Assembly (NCBI RefSeq): GCF_900177815.1
Contig: NZ_FXAZ01000001.1
Coordinates: forward strand, 1,550,001 to 1,614,000
Origin: Paenibacillus aquistagni
Lineage (GTDB): Bacteria; Bacillota; Bacilli; Paenibacillales; Paenibacillaceae
DNA: 64,000 nt
Reading direction: 5' to 3'
How positions within the stretch are numbered: position 1 is the first letter of the stretch; the number at the start of each line of letters is the position of its first letter. Made by a program: the position numbers and the translations under genes. Positions 1-9,255 of this stretch are shown here, piece by piece. The notes beneath the pieces were generated by a model, which was not told where the DNA came from, ran no database searches, and saw nothing but the letters and a program-made list of their open reading frames with translations.

Positions 1-1083
1 CGCAAAAATGGAACGAGTTCTTCTCTGCTTGATCGTCTCGCATTAAATGAAAAGCGAGTGGCAGAGATTGCGGAAGGCCTTCGTCAAATTGCACAGCTGA
101 CCGACCCTGTAGGCACCCTGCTGCAAACCATTGATCGTCCAAATGGCATTCGTATTGAGCAGCTTCGAGTACCACTCGGCGTTATCGGCATGATCTATGA
201 AGCTCGTCCAAATGTCACAGTAGATGCCGCGGGCCTGTGCTTAAAAACCGGGAATGCCGTTGTTCTGCGCGGCGGTTCAGCCGCTCTCCATACGAATAAG
301 CGAATCGTGGAAGTGCTGCATGAAGCGTTAGAATCTTCCGCGCTCCCTAAGGATGCTGTGCAATTGATCGAAGATGCTGATCGCAAATCCGTTGATGAGA
401 TGCTTAAATTGAATGGCTGGCTTGACGTCGTTATTCCAAGAGGAGGCGCCTCTCTCATTCAAAATGTTGTTCAAAATGCGACCGTGCCTGTGATCGAGAC
501 AGGGGCAGGCATCTGCCACACCTATATTGATCAAGGAGCCAACCCTGAGATGGCCACAGCGATTGCATTGAATGCCAAGGTCCAACGCCCATCCGTATGC
601 AATGCTATGGAGACGCTCCTCATTCACCAAGACTATGATCAAGCCGCTGTTACAGAGCTGTTGAAGGCCTTTCATGACGCACAAGTGGAGCTGCGCGGCT
701 GCGAACGCACGCTCCAGCTAGCGCCATACGCCAAGCAGGCGACTGAACAGGATTATGCAACCGAATATAATGATTACATCCTTAATATTAGATTTGTGTC
801 CAATCTAGACGAAGCGCTTGCTCATATCTCGCGCTACGGAACCAAGCATTCGGAATGTATTGTGACGGAACGCTCAAGTGAAGCCGAACGCTTCCTGCAG
901 GAAGTGGATGCAGCGGCAGTCTACCATAATGCCTCCACCCGCTTCACAGACGGATTTGAATTTGGATTTGGGGCTGAGATTGGCATAAGCACACAGAAAC
1001 TTCATGCTAGGGGTCCGATGGGACTTGTCCCATTGACTTCTACGAAATACCGAGTAACAGGCCAAGGTCAAATCAGAAGCTAA
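1..1083 (+). CDS. proA: Gamma-glutamyl phosphate reductase (3' part)
   Basis: Glutamate-5-semialdehyde dehydrogenase, the NADPH-dependent second step of proline synthesis in the cytosol. The frame is open from base 1 (NGTSSSLLDRLALNEKRVAE), so the true start lies before the window; about 360 residues of a usual ~415 are present. The catalytic cysteine sits in RPSVCNAMETLL, and the C-terminal GAEIGISTQKLHARGPMG is typical of the family. The GTG at 58 is an internal codon, not a start. It ends 44 nt before proC on the same strand, so a proA-proC unit (with proB probably upstream) is likely. Identity is secure; only the 5' end is missing. Confidence 0.97.
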   Translation, partial: RKNGTSSSLLDRLALNEKRVAEIAEGLRQIAQLTDPVGTLLQTIDRPNGIRIEQLRVPLGVIGMIYEARPNVTVDAAGLCLKTGNAVVLRGGSAALHTNKRIVEVLHEALESSALPKDAVQLIEDADRKSVDEMLKLNGWLDVVIPRGGASLIQNVVQNATVPVIETGAGICHTYIDQGANPEMATAIALNAKVQRPSVCNAMETLLIHQDYDQAAVTELLKAFHDAQVELRGCERTLQLAPYAKQATEQDYATEYNDYILNIRFVSNLDEALAHISRYGTKHSECIVTERSSEAERFLQEVDAAAVYHNASTRFTDGFEFGFGAEIGISTQKLHARGPMGLVPLTSTKYRVTGQGQIRS

Positions 1084-1127
1084 CTGTGTCCATTATTTAT
1101 GTTCAGAACTGGGGAGGAAACCATACG

Positions 1128-1967
1128 ATGAGTGCACACCTAACCTATTGCTTTTACGGCGCAGGGTCTGCTGCTGAAGCGGTCGTCAAAGGAATGCTAG
1201 ATAAAAAAATAGCTCTGCCAGAGCACATTCAGATGATCAACCGCAGCAACCAGGAGCGCCTTCAAGAACTTAAGGATCGTTATAACGTACATGCATCCAA
1301 TGAACCAGAGCTTACCCATGAATGGCTTCGTACTGCCGATGTAATTATACTCGCGATGAAGCCCAAGGATGCCGTTCAAGCGCTGCAAGCACTCCGCCCA
1401 GCACTTGAGTCACAGACTATGCTGGTCTCGCTCATAGCAGGACTCAGCATTGCTACCATACAGCGCATTGTCGGCCCCTCATCTGTTGTTCGCACCATGC
1501 CGAATACCTCTAGCACTATTGGCCTCGGTGCAACGGGAGTATGTTACTCCCGCGAGGTAAGCGAAGAACAGTATGCTATTGCCAGGTCGATGCTTGGAGC
1601 GATCGGAATTGTCACGGAAGTAGACGAAAAGGATATGGATGCGATAACAGGGGTATCCGGAAGTGGCCCTGCTTATGTATACTATATAATGGAAGCCTTA
1701 ATCGAAGCAGCCGTGAGCGAGGGCTTAACGGCAGAACAAGCGGAATCACTCGTGATTCAAACGGTACGAGGAGCAGCTGAGATGGTGCGGATTACGGGCG
1801 AGAGCCCTGCAGTTCTCCGTCGAAAGGTTACATCTCCTGGGGGGACCACCGAAGCGGCCTTGAAGGTGCTACAAGAATGCCACGTAAACGAAGCGATGAA
1901 AGCAGCAGTTGCTCACGCTCGCGCCCGTGCTGCTGAGATGGGAGAACAAATTGGGAGTGAGCTATAG
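1128..1967 (+). CDS. proC: Pyrroline-5-carboxylate reductase
   Basis: Last step of proline synthesis: reduces 1-pyrroline-5-carboxylate to L-proline with NAD(P)H. A protein of 279 residues with an N-terminal Rossmann motif FYGAGSAAEA and the C-terminal family signature (SGSGPAYVYYIMEAL, then VTSPGGTTEAAL). The frame opens earlier with a GTG at 1086, but a strong ribosome site (GGGGAGG, 1111-1117) lies 10 nt before the ATG at 1128, and the family N-terminus begins there. The stop codon TAG is directly followed by the ATG of mtnW, suggesting coupled translation and one operon with proA and the mtn genes. Confidence 0.95.
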   Translation: MSAHLTYCFYGAGSAAEAVVKGMLDKKIALPEHIQMINRSNQERLQELKDRYNVHASNEPELTHEWLRTADVIILAMKPKDAVQALQALRPALESQTMLVSLIAGLSIATIQRIVGPSSVVRTMPNTSSTIGLGATGVCYSREVSEEQYAIARSMLGAIGIVTEVDEKDMDAITGVSGSGPAYVYYIMEALIEAAVSEGLTAEQAESLVIQTVRGAAEMVRITGESPAVLRRKVTSPGGTTEAALKVLQECHVNEAMKAAVAHARARAAEMGEQIGSEL

Positions 1968-3182
1968 ATGAATGAATATTGTGTGGCCACGTATCGGCTC
2001 TTTGATGATGCGGCGTCATTCGATAAGAAAGCGGAAGGCATTGCCCTTGGTCTGACTATCGGCAGCTGGACCGATCTTCCTGAAGCGAAAAAGGCATCAA
2101 TGGAGAAGCATCTTGGACGTGTGCTGTCCGTCGATGTGCATGAGTCCGATGAGCCCGGCAAGCGCTATGCAGACATTGCGATTGGCTATCCTGACGTGAA
2201 CTTTAGTCATGATATCGCCGCCCTGCTGGTTACGGTATTCGGCAAGCTGTCCATGGATGGCAGAATCAAGCTGATTGACCTAAGCTGGTCTACATCGTTC
2301 CAGCACGCCTTCCAAGGACCGAAGTTCGGCATTGAAGGTGTTCGCAGCCTGCTATCTGTTCATGATCGGCCGCTGCTGATGAGCATCTTCAAGTCCGTAA
2401 TTGGACATGACCTCGACGGTCTTCGTGAACAATTTTATCAGCAGGCTCTCGGCGGTGTTGATCTCATTAAGGATGATGAGATTCTATTCGAGAATCCATT
2501 GACGCCGATTCAAGATCGGGTTCGTACTTGCATGGAAGCAGCCAAGCAGGCACAGGAGATGACCGGCAAGTCTTTGCTGTATGCCACAAATCTTACAGGA
2601 CCTGTGTTCAAGCTGCGCGAGCAAGCGCTCTGGGCCATTGATGCTGGAGCGAATGCCCTGCTGTTCAACGTGCTGGGCTACGGCTACGATGCGCTCCATG
2701 AGCTGAGCGCAGATCCTGAGATTGCGGTGCCGATTCTGGCACATCCGGCTTTGGCAGGAGCCATGTATCCAAGCATCGATCAAGGCATATCCGCCAAGGT
2801 GCTGCTTGGGAAGCTGATGCGCCTTGCAGGTGCTGATCTTGTGTTGTTCCCGTCTCCATACGGATCGGTAACCATGCCTAAAGAAGACAACCAAGGCATC
2901 AAAGCAGCCTGTATCGACGATACGCTGCCGATGAAATCAAGCTTCCCTGTTCCATCAGCGGGCATTCATCCAGCATTGGTACCCGTGATTGTTGAGGACT
3001 TTGGACTTGATGTCGTCGTAAATGCAGGTGGAGGTGTTCACGGCCATCCTATGGGAACGGCGAGCGGCGGCAAAGCATTCGTTCAGGCGATCGATGCGGT
3101 TATGCAGCAGGTTCCATTGGAGGAGGCCGCCAAACAGCATCCAGAGCTTCAAGTTGCATTAGAACGTTGGGGGAAGAAATAA
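1968..3182 (+). CDS. mtnW: 2,3-diketo-5-methylthiopentyl-1-phosphate enolase (RuBisCO-like protein)
   Basis: Enolase of the methionine salvage pathway; it turns 2,3-diketo-5-methylthiopentyl-1-phosphate into the 2-hydroxy-3-keto enol form. At 404 residues it matches the RuBisCO-like MtnW family. The KDDE motif with the lysine that is carbamylated in this superfamily is visible in GGVDLIKDDEILFENP, and a conserved C-terminal HGHPMGTASGGKAFVQA segment follows. The ATG touches the proC stop; a purine-rich GGGAGTGAG lies just upstream. Its TAA overlaps the mtnX ATG by one base. The three mtn genes act in sequence on neighbouring intermediates. Confidence 0.94.
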   Translation: MNEYCVATYRLFDDAASFDKKAEGIALGLTIGSWTDLPEAKKASMEKHLGRVLSVDVHESDEPGKRYADIAIGYPDVNFSHDIAALLVTVFGKLSMDGRIKLIDLSWSTSFQHAFQGPKFGIEGVRSLLSVHDRPLLMSIFKSVIGHDLDGLREQFYQQALGGVDLIKDDEILFENPLTPIQDRVRTCMEAAKQAQEMTGKSLLYATNLTGPVFKLREQALWAIDAGANALLFNVLGYGYDALHELSADPEIAVPILAHPALAGAMYPSIDQGISAKVLLGKLMRLAGADLVLFPSPYGSVTMPKEDNQGIKAACIDDTLPMKSSFPVPSAGIHPALVPVIVEDFGLDVVVNAGGGVHGHPMGTASGGKAFVQAIDAVMQQVPLEEAAKQHPELQVALERWGKK

Positions 3183-3859
3183 TGACAGCGAAGAAACGCA
3201 AAGTTGTATTTTGTGATTTTGATGGAACGATAACGAACAATGACAATATCGTAGCCTTGTTCAAGCATTTTCAACCTAAGGGCTGGGACCAGATCGTGCT
3301 CGATATTGTATCAGAAAAAAAGTCTGTTAGACAGGGTGTCGGCGAGCTCTTTCACCTGCTACCCTCCTCTATGCGAGAAGAGGTCGTGGAACGTGCCATT
3401 CAACAAGCAATCATCCGCCCTGGCTTCAAGGAATTCCTTGCTTATTGCAAAGATAACGACATTGAATTCTATGTAACAAGCGGCGGCATTGATTTTTTTG
3501 TATACCCGCTACTTCGCAATTTTAATATTCCGCAGGATCATATTTTTTGCAATGGCAGTGACTTTACGGGAGAGCATATTACCATTACATGGCCTCATGC
3601 ATGCAAGGAGCCTTGCGAGAATGACTGCGGCATGTGCAAGACGACGATCGTTCGTCAATTCTCTGCAGAACAATATGAACGAATTGTGATTGGAGACAGT
3701 GTAACGGACTTCGCAGCCGCCAAGCTCGTTGATTTTATCTACGCGAGAGCACAGCTGATTGAGAAATGCGAGCAATTGAAGCTGCCTTATGCTCCATTTG
3801 AGACATTCCATGATATTATTCAGCACTTTAGTGAGCAGGAGGCGGTTGGCCGTGAGTAA
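3182..3859 (+). CDS. mtnX: 2-hydroxy-3-keto-5-methylthiopentenyl-1-phosphate phosphatase
   Basis: HAD-family phosphatase that removes phosphate from the MtnW product, giving acireductone. About 225 residues. The HAD nucleophile motif is DFDGT near residue 14, and the late acidic motif is GDSVTDFAAAK. A four-cysteine cluster (CKEPCENDCGMCK) sits around residue 150 and may bind a metal; this is an observation only. The frame extends a few codons upstream to a TTG, but the ATG at 3182 has GGGGGAAGAA in front and overlaps the mtnW stop by one base, so it is preferred. It overlaps mtnB by 8 bases. Confidence 0.92.
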   Translation: MTAKKRKVVFCDFDGTITNNDNIVALFKHFQPKGWDQIVLDIVSEKKSVRQGVGELFHLLPSSMREEVVERAIQQAIIRPGFKEFLAYCKDNDIEFYVTSGGIDFFVYPLLRNFNIPQDHIFCNGSDFTGEHITITWPHACKEPCENDCGMCKTTIVRQFSAEQYERIVIGDSVTDFAAAKLVDFIYARAQLIEKCEQLKLPYAPFETFHDIIQHFSEQEAVGRE

Positions 3860-4499
3860 TATAACGCTTGAAATGAAACAAGAAGCCTATCAAACGCTTC
3901 GCGTAATCAAAGAGACCTTTGCTGCCCGTCATTGGTTCCCAGGAACAAGCGGCAACCTCTCCGTTCGCGTTGGCGATATTCTTGATGGTCAATTCCAATT
4001 TGCTATTACTGCGAGTGGAAAGGATAAATCCGTACATACGCCAGAAGATTATTTACTCGTCGATGAAGCTGGTGTGCCTACAGAGCAGACAGGTCTGAAG
4101 CCGAGCGCAGAGACGCTTATTCATTGTGAGATTTATAAGCAAACCGGCTGCGGGGCTATTTTCCACGTGCATACGGTGTTCAACAGCCTTGTATCGGAAC
4201 GTTATGGCGACCTTGGAACCGTTCCAATTCAAGGAGTCGAGCTCATCAAGGCCTTTAACATATGGGAAGAAAATGCTCGAATTGAAGTGCCGATTGTGCC
4301 TAACTTCGCCCATATTCCAAGCATTGTTCCCCATGTGAGCGAGAAGCTGAATCCAACCATACCTGGCATTCTCCTTCGCAATCACGGCATCTATGCTTGG
4401 GGAGCCAACAGCTTTGAGGCCAAGCGCCATCTGGAGGCATTCGAATTCTTGTTCGAGTACGTATATCGGATGGAACTGTTAAAGGCAACAAGCTTGTAA
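3852..4499 (+). CDS. mtnB: Methylthioribulose-1-phosphate dehydratase
   Basis: Class II aldolase-fold zinc enzyme that dehydrates 5-methylthioribulose-1-phosphate, the step before MtnW. About 215 residues. Zinc-ligand histidines are visible in FHVHTVFNS and NHGIYAWG, and WFPGTSGNLSVR is a family motif. The open frame starts at 3789, but AGGAGG at 3837-3842 lies 9 nt before a GTG at 3852 that begins the family N-terminus, so GTG is chosen; it overlaps mtnX by 8 bases. No mtnD (acireductone dioxygenase) follows; the next feature is a terminator. Confidence 0.92.
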   Translation: MSNITLEMKQEAYQTLRVIKETFAARHWFPGTSGNLSVRVGDILDGQFQFAITASGKDKSVHTPEDYLLVDEAGVPTEQTGLKPSAETLIHCEIYKQTGCGAIFHVHTVFNSLVSERYGDLGTVPIQGVELIKAFNIWEENARIEVPIVPNFAHIPSIVPHVSEKLNPTIPGILLRNHGIYAWGANSFEAKRHLEAFEFLFEYVYRMELLKATSL

Positions 4500-4827
4500 G
4501 CAGCGATCAAATTACGACATGATAGCCAGTAAGTCTGTGACTTCGTGCGTTTATGTTAGTGACAACCGCAATCATGTCATATTACGAGCGAACGGCAGAG
4601 CACAACCAAGAAATAATCATCAGCAATTAAGTAATAAAGCAATAATACGATAGCTTCTCTAACAGGCAGCTATCACATACATCATAGTACCCATATAAAA
4701 ACCGCTGATTCAGCTGCCATCCTGCTGGTCGATGAGCTTATATGCTCAAGGAGACCTTCATGCTTGGCTTTTGCATTCAGCGGTTTTATTGTTCAAGCTA
4801 TGAACCCTGGATTCTGAGATTATTCCC
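4500..4827. other. Gene-free interval between convergent mtnB and dnaD
   Basis: No convincing gene was found here. The first ~190 nt are AT-rich and show no clear signal. The only structure seen is the long inverted repeat listed separately at 4697-4790. An 81-codon frame on the + strand (from 4742) runs across that repeat and into dnaD, has no ribosome site and is taken as noise. Confidence 0.6.
4697..4790. terminator. Two-way terminator with structured loop
   Basis: A perfect 11-bp inverted repeat (AAAACCGCTGA at 4697-4707, TCAGCGGTTTT at 4777-4787) encloses 69 nt. The loop can itself fold: GGTC/GACC around GAGC-TTATAT-GCTC. U-rich tails exist on both strands, so it could stop transcription from mtnB (+) and dnaD (-). 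The size of the loop is unusual for a plain terminator. Confidence 0.6.
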
Positions 4828-5514
4828 TTATGAGCGATTGCCGCGAAATTTTTGCGTATACGCTCTCGCTTCCTCCGTAGTAGTGATCTTGTTGCGGCTC
4901 CATTCAAGCAGAATACGGTCTATGTACCGAAAATGGATCTTGCCTGCAAATACCGCCTCTTTAAGTGCGAGTAAAATCAGAGCTTGAGAATAGCGATCAT
5001 CATCGATCCATCCGCCTATCGTCTCGTACTCCATCGGAGATAGCGGCCTGCCAAATTCCTTCTCAAAGATTTCAAACAAGTTAAGCTCTGGCTGCCCGCC
5101 TCTATGCAAATCTTGCGAAGCCTTTTGCTGTTCATGCTGCACTCGAATATCTTCCGATAGAAGCTGGCCTAATCGTTCCCATAAGCCTGTCCAATTGTAG
5201 TGTTCATACTGCACATGTGTCGCTTCATCGACATGCTCATCGATGCTTAGAAAGCCATCCTTAATGAGCCGCTGCAAAGCTGCTGTAACCATATTCGACG
5301 GCATCGCCATTCGCTGCTGAAGTTCATCCAACGATGGGAAATCTTTTTCTTCAACCTGCTTATATCCGATCAGCTGAATGATCAGCATCGTCTCTGATTC
5401 GGTAAGTCCTAAGCGCTTATAATGCTTTAACAAAACATATGGCAAGGTAAGCTGTCCTGCCTGAAGCATATGAGAGATCCCTTTTGCATAAGCACGATAC
5501 GCTTCTTCTCTCAT
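4828..5514 (-). CDS. dnaD: DnaD-family primosome protein
   Basis: Replication-initiation protein that, with DnaB and DnaI, helps load the replicative helicase in low-GC Gram-positives. 228 residues: an N-terminal winged-helix-like part (LGLTESETMLIIQLIGYKQ) and a C-terminal DnaD/DnaB_2 domain with the YIDRILLEW motif near the end. The frame opens 12 codons earlier, but AAGGAGGGG lies 7-8 nt before the ATG at 5514, so that start is used. It lies downstream of asnS on the same strand, as in B. subtilis asnS-dnaD, and about 220 nt apart with a stem-loop between. Nth, which follows dnaD in B. subtilis, is not here. Confidence 0.9.
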   Translation of the reverse strand: MREEAYRAYAKGISHMLQAGQLTLPYVLLKHYKRLGLTESETMLIIQLIGYKQVEEKDFPSLDELQQRMAMPSNMVTAALQRLIKDGFLSIDEHVDEATHVQYEHYNWTGLWERLGQLLSEDIRVQHEQQKASQDLHRGGQPELNLFEIFEKEFGRPLSPMEYETIGGWIDDDRYSQALILLALKEAVFAGKIHFRYIDRILLEWSRNKITTTEEARAYTQKFRGNRS

Positions 5515-5595
5515 TGGACACCCCTCCTTATCCGTTCTAATCCGGCTCAATTATACAGCCTGCCCCTATTGTCTCATGGGGCCTCACAATATACA

Positions 5596-5631
5596 AGACA
5601 TCCCGAACCACAACTGTGATCCGGGATGTCT
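5596..5631 (-). terminator. Stem-loop after asnS
   Basis: Perfect 10-bp inverted repeat AGACATCCCG / CGGGATGTCT with an inner CAC/GTG pairing. It lies in the asnS-dnaD gap. The tail is only weakly U-rich (TTGTATATTG on the - strand), so it may be a leaky terminator or processing site. Confidence 0.45.
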
Positions 5632-5734
5632 ATCTTAAGTATAGGCAGCTTAACGATGGGAATCCAAGCTGGATTCTTAGCAGATAAGCTGATTCATATT
5701 ACTTCATCCGTACTGCACAAGCATTGATATCCGA

Positions 5735-7030
5735 TTAAGGATACAAGCGATACAGCATGCGAGGGAACGGAATTGTCTCACGAACATGGTCTACGCCGCA
5801 AATCCATGCCACGGTACGCTCAAGACCAAGACCGAAGCCCGAATGAGGCACTGTTCCGTAACGGCGAAGATCCATATACCATTTGTACGTCTCTGAAGAT
5901 AAGTTATGCTCCTTGAAGCGCTCTTCCATAAGCTCAGGATCATCAATACGCTGCGAACCACCGATGATCTCTCCATAGCCTTCAGGCGCAATCATATCTG
6001 CGCACAGTACGACTTCTGGGCGATTTGGATCCGGCTTCATATAAAATGCCTTAATACCAGCAGGGTAATTGGTAATGAAGACAGGTGTTTCGTAGCTTTC
6101 CGCTATCGCCGTTTCATGCGGAGCACCAAAGTCTTCACCCCACTCGATCTCATGACCATTGTCCTTCAAGAACTTAATGGCATCATCATAAGAGATGCGA
6201 GGGAATGGAGCTTTGATCTTCTCAAGCTTCGTAATATCGCGCTCCAGCGTTTCAAGCTCGGCACGGCAGTTCTTCACCACTGACTGCACGATATGGCTTA
6301 CGAATTGCTCTTGAATGCGAAGGCTCTCTTCATGATCCACAAAGGCCATCTCCGGCTCAATCATCCAGAACTCGATCAAGTGACGGCGAGTCTTGGATTT
6401 CTCTGCACGGAATGTTGGGCCAAAGGAGTAAACCTTGCCCAGCGCCATAGCTGCTGCTTCCATGTAGAGCTGGCCACTTTGAGTCAAGAATGCATCTTCA
6501 TCAAAGTACTTCGTATGGAACAAGTTTGTTGTCCCCTCTGCGGAAGTCGGCGTCAGAATTGGCGGATCCACAAGCGTAAACCCGTTCTCATCGAAGAAGT
6601 TCTGAACCGCACGAATAATCTCGCCGCGAACGGTAAGAATCGCGCGCTGCTTCGGCGCACGGAGCCACAAGTGGCGGTTATCCATCAAGAAATCAACGCC
6701 ATGCTCCTTCGGCGTGATCGGATAATCATGCGTGATCTGAATGATCTCGACATTCGTTACCGTCATTTCAAAGCCAGACTTTGAACGCGGCTCTTCGCGG
6801 ATGATTCCGGTAACATACATCGAGCTCTCTTGCGTTAAGCTCTTTGCATTGTCCCAGATCTCTTCCGACACTTCACTTTTCACAACGACGCCCTGGATGT
6901 ATCCAGTACCGTCACGAAGCTGCAAGAATTGAATCTTGCCGCTAGAACGCTTGTTGTGCAGCCAGCAGCCAATGCGGACTTCTTCGCCCACATGGCGATT
7001 GACATCGCGTATGACACAAGTTGTCGCCAT
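5735..7030 (-). CDS. asnS: Asparaginyl-tRNA synthetase
   Basis: Charges tRNA-Asn with asparagine in the cytosol. 431 residues, the usual length for Bacillales AsnS. It has the N-terminal OB-fold anticodon-binding domain (residues ~15-100, [20 protein letters not shown]), class II motif 2 ([20 protein letters not shown]) and motif 3 ([15 protein letters not shown]) at the C-terminus. The ATG at 7030 has AAAGGGAG about 11 nt upstream. It lies 24 nt after ackA, so probably shares a transcript with hbd-ackA. No T-box leader was seen in the short gap. Confidence 0.97.
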   Translation of the reverse strand: MATTCVIRDVNRHVGEEVRIGCWLHNKRSSGKIQFLQLRDGTGYIQGVVVKSEVSEEIWDNAKSLTQESSMYVTGIIREEPRSKSGFEMTVTNVEIIQITHDYPITPKEHGVDFLMDNRHLWLRAPKQRAILTVRGEIIRAVQNFFDENGFTLVDPPILTPTSAEGTTNLFHTKYFDEDAFLTQSGQLYMEAAAMALGKVYSFGPTFRAEKSKTRRHLIEFWMIEPEMAFVDHEESLRIQEQFVSHIVQSVVKNCRAELETLERDITKLEKIKAPFPRISYDDAIKFLKDNGHEIEWGEDFGAPHETAIAESYETPVFITNYPAGIKAFYMKPDPNRPEVVLCADMIAPEGYGEIIGGSQRIDDPELMEERFKEHNLSSETYKWYMDLRRYGTVPHSGFGLGLERTVAWICGVDHVRETIPFPRMLYRLYP

Positions 7031-7054
7031 CGATACGTTCTCTCCCTTTAACGA

Positions 7055-8260
7055 TTATTTAGCTTCTGTTACGAGGCGATACGTGTCGCGTGCAATCATA
7101 AGCTCTTCGTTAGTCGGCACGACCAACACTTCCACTTTAGAATTCGGCGTGGAAATACGGCGTGGCTCTTTTGAACGAATCTTGTTCAGCTCCGGATCAA
7201 TTTCAACACCCAAGAATGTCAGCTTCTCACATGTATGTTGTCGGATAACGGCAGAGTTCTCACCTACACCAGCCGTGAACACGATCGCATCGACGCCATC
7301 CATAGCCGCAACGTAAGAACCAATGTATTTGCGAAGACGGTACACGTACATTTCAAATGCAAGTGTTGCATTTGGCTCGCCTTGCTCCATACCTTCTGTA
7401 ATCTCGCGCATATCACTGGATGAACCGGAAATCGCCAACAAACCGCTGTGCTTATTCAGCATGGAATTGACTTCATTGACCGTCAAGTCTTCCTTCATCA
7501 TAACAAAAGGCACAATCGCAGGATCCAAATCACCACTGCGCGTACCCATCATCAAGCCTTCAAGCGGAGTCATACCCATAGAAGTATCGACAGATTTGCC
7601 GCCTTCAACAGCCGTCAAGCTTGCACCGTTACCAATGTGGCAGGTAACAATCTTAAGATCTTCAACAGGGCGGCCAATTGTCTCTGCTGTCACTTTACTT
7701 ACGTAATCATGCGATGTTCCGTGGAAACCGTAACGACGCACCTTGTGCTTCTTGTAAAGCACCTTAGGAATCGCATACATGTACGCTTTCTCAGGCATTG
7801 TGGAATGGAATGCCGTGTCAAACACCACAACTTGCGGAATGTTAGGCATATTTGCCTCAACAGCGCGAATCCCCATCATATGTGCAGGATTATGAAGCGG
7901 AGCCAAGTCAAACAGACTTGTAATCCCAGCTTTTACTTTTGCATCAACGATTACAGACTCCTTAAACAAGTCGCCGCCCTGTACGACACGGTGTCCTACA
8001 GCATCAATCTCCTCGATGGATTTGATAACGCCAACTTCAGGGTCAGTAAGCTTATCAAGAACTTTACGAACAGCCGTCGTATGTTCGAGAATTTCACTTA
8101 CTTCAGTCACTTCATCTGTATGATGCGGCTCATGAACGAGAATAGACGAATCCATTCCAATACGCTCAACACGACCTGCTGCAAGAGCCGTTTCGGTTGT
8201 CATGTCATAGATCTGATATTTAAGCGAGGAGCTGCCTGCGTTAATTACGAGAACTTTCAT
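7055..8260 (-). CDS. ackA: Acetate kinase
   Basis: Interconverts acetyl phosphate + ADP and acetate + ATP. 401 residues, normal family length. N-terminal signature VINAGSSSLKYQIYDM and the second acetokinase signature RYGFHGTSHDYV are clear, as is the nucleotide-binding GMTPLEGLMMGTRSGDLDP segment. The ATG overlaps the TGA of hbd (ATGA), implying translational coupling to that upstream gene. The usual partner pta is not in the window. Confidence 0.97.
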   Translation of the reverse strand: MKVLVINAGSSSLKYQIYDMTTETALAAGRVERIGMDSSILVHEPHHTDEVTEVSEILEHTTAVRKVLDKLTDPEVGVIKSIEEIDAVGHRVVQGGDLFKESVIVDAKVKAGITSLFDLAPLHNPAHMMGIRAVEANMPNIPQVVVFDTAFHSTMPEKAYMYAIPKVLYKKHKVRRYGFHGTSHDYVSKVTAETIGRPVEDLKIVTCHIGNGASLTAVEGGKSVDTSMGMTPLEGLMMGTRSGDLDPAIVPFVMMKEDLTVNEVNSMLNKHSGLLAISGSSSDMREITEGMEQGEPNATLAFEMYVYRLRKYIGSYVAAMDGVDAIVFTAGVGENSAVIRQHTCEKLTFLGVEIDPELNKIRSKEPRRISTPNSKVEVLVVPTNEELMIARDTYRLVTEAK

Positions 8261-9129
8261 ATTCTATCCCCATCCTTGTTATACTTGAAGAATCCTTCTC
8301 CAGTCTTCATTCCAAGTTGATTCGCACGGACCATCTTCTTCAGTACGACGGAAGGACGATACTTAATGTCTCCAAATTCGCGGAACATACGCTCCATAGC
8401 TGCGAGTACCGAATCCAAACCGAAACGGTCAGCCATTTCAAGCGGGCCGTACTGGAAATTATATCCGATTCTCATTGCGTTGTCGATGTCTTCTGCAGTT
8501 GCAACACCCTCTTGGAGGACGTGGAGTGCTTCATTGATCAACACGCAAATAATCCGTGAAGTGACGAAGCCTGGCGACTCATATACCATGACGCCTTTCT
8601 TCTGAACAACCTCTTCAACAAAGCGTTTTGTTTCATTAAACGTTTCGTCAGAAGTTTTTAACCCACGGATAATTTCTACCAGCTCAACATTGGCAACTGG
8701 GTAAATAAAATGCATGCCGATGACGCGATCAGGATATTTTGTGTTGCTTGCAAGTTCTGTCAGCGAAAGTGTTGACGTGTTGCTCGCCAAGATCACATTG
8801 CTCGGGCATACATTGTCAAGTTCTGCAAATACTGCTTTTTTAGCTTCTAAATCCTCAGAGATTGTCTCGATAACCATATCGCAAGCACTAATCTCTGCAA
8901 GATGTGTCACTTTGTGAATGCGGGACAAGATAAGCTTCTTCTCTGCTTGGGTAATTGCCCATTTTTCAAGCTGCTTGTCCAGACTTGTTTCAATCATTTC
9001 ATAGGCATGATCAAGCTTCTCTGTCGTTTGCTCCACCAACAGCACGTCCAGGCCTTTGACTGCCAGCATCTCTGCAATGCCTTGGCCCATTGTACCGCCG
9101 CCGATGACGCCGATTTTTTTGAAAAACAT
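8257..9129 (-). CDS. hbd: 3-hydroxybutyryl-CoA dehydrogenase
   Basis: NAD(P)-dependent 3-hydroxyacyl-CoA dehydrogenase of short-chain acyl-CoA metabolism (reversible acetoacetyl-CoA/3-hydroxybutyryl-CoA step). About 290 residues. Rossmann motif GVIGGGTMGQGIAEM at the N-terminus; the 3HCDH signature HFIYPVANVELVEII in the middle; a C-terminal helical dimer domain ends with MKTGEGFFKYN. A GTG exists four codons upstream, but AAAGGTGG is placed 8 nt before the ATG at 9129. No thiolase, crotonase or acyl-CoA dehydrogenase gene is adjacent, so the pathway (butyrate, PHB or fatty-acid degradation) cannot be told. Confidence 0.92.
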   Translation of the reverse strand: MFFKKIGVIGGGTMGQGIAEMLAVKGLDVLLVEQTTEKLDHAYEMIETSLDKQLEKWAITQAEKKLILSRIHKVTHLAEISACDMVIETISEDLEAKKAVFAELDNVCPSNVILASNTSTLSLTELASNTKYPDRVIGMHFIYPVANVELVEIIRGLKTSDETFNETKRFVEEVVQKKGVMVYESPGFVTSRIICVLINEALHVLQEGVATAEDIDNAMRIGYNFQYGPLEMADRFGLDSVLAAMERMFREFGDIKYRPSVVLKKMVRANQLGMKTGEGFFKYNKDGDRI

Positions 9130-9255
9130 GGTCTCTTCCACCTTTCAATGTTGCTAACACTGTTCTAATATTGTGTCCGACAACTCCTCAACAATATTAA
9201 ACAAATTAATGCATAGGTAACTCACTTTATATTACCATGTTTCCTTCCCTCATAA

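Noticed and set aside
4742..4987. 81-codon + strand frame near the end of dnaD
   Set aside because: Overlaps the two-way terminator and the antisense of dnaD, no initiation signal.
7448..8320. 290-codon + strand open frame opposite ackA
   Set aside because: Shadow of acetate kinase; composition rich in His, Cys and Arg, no ribosome site.
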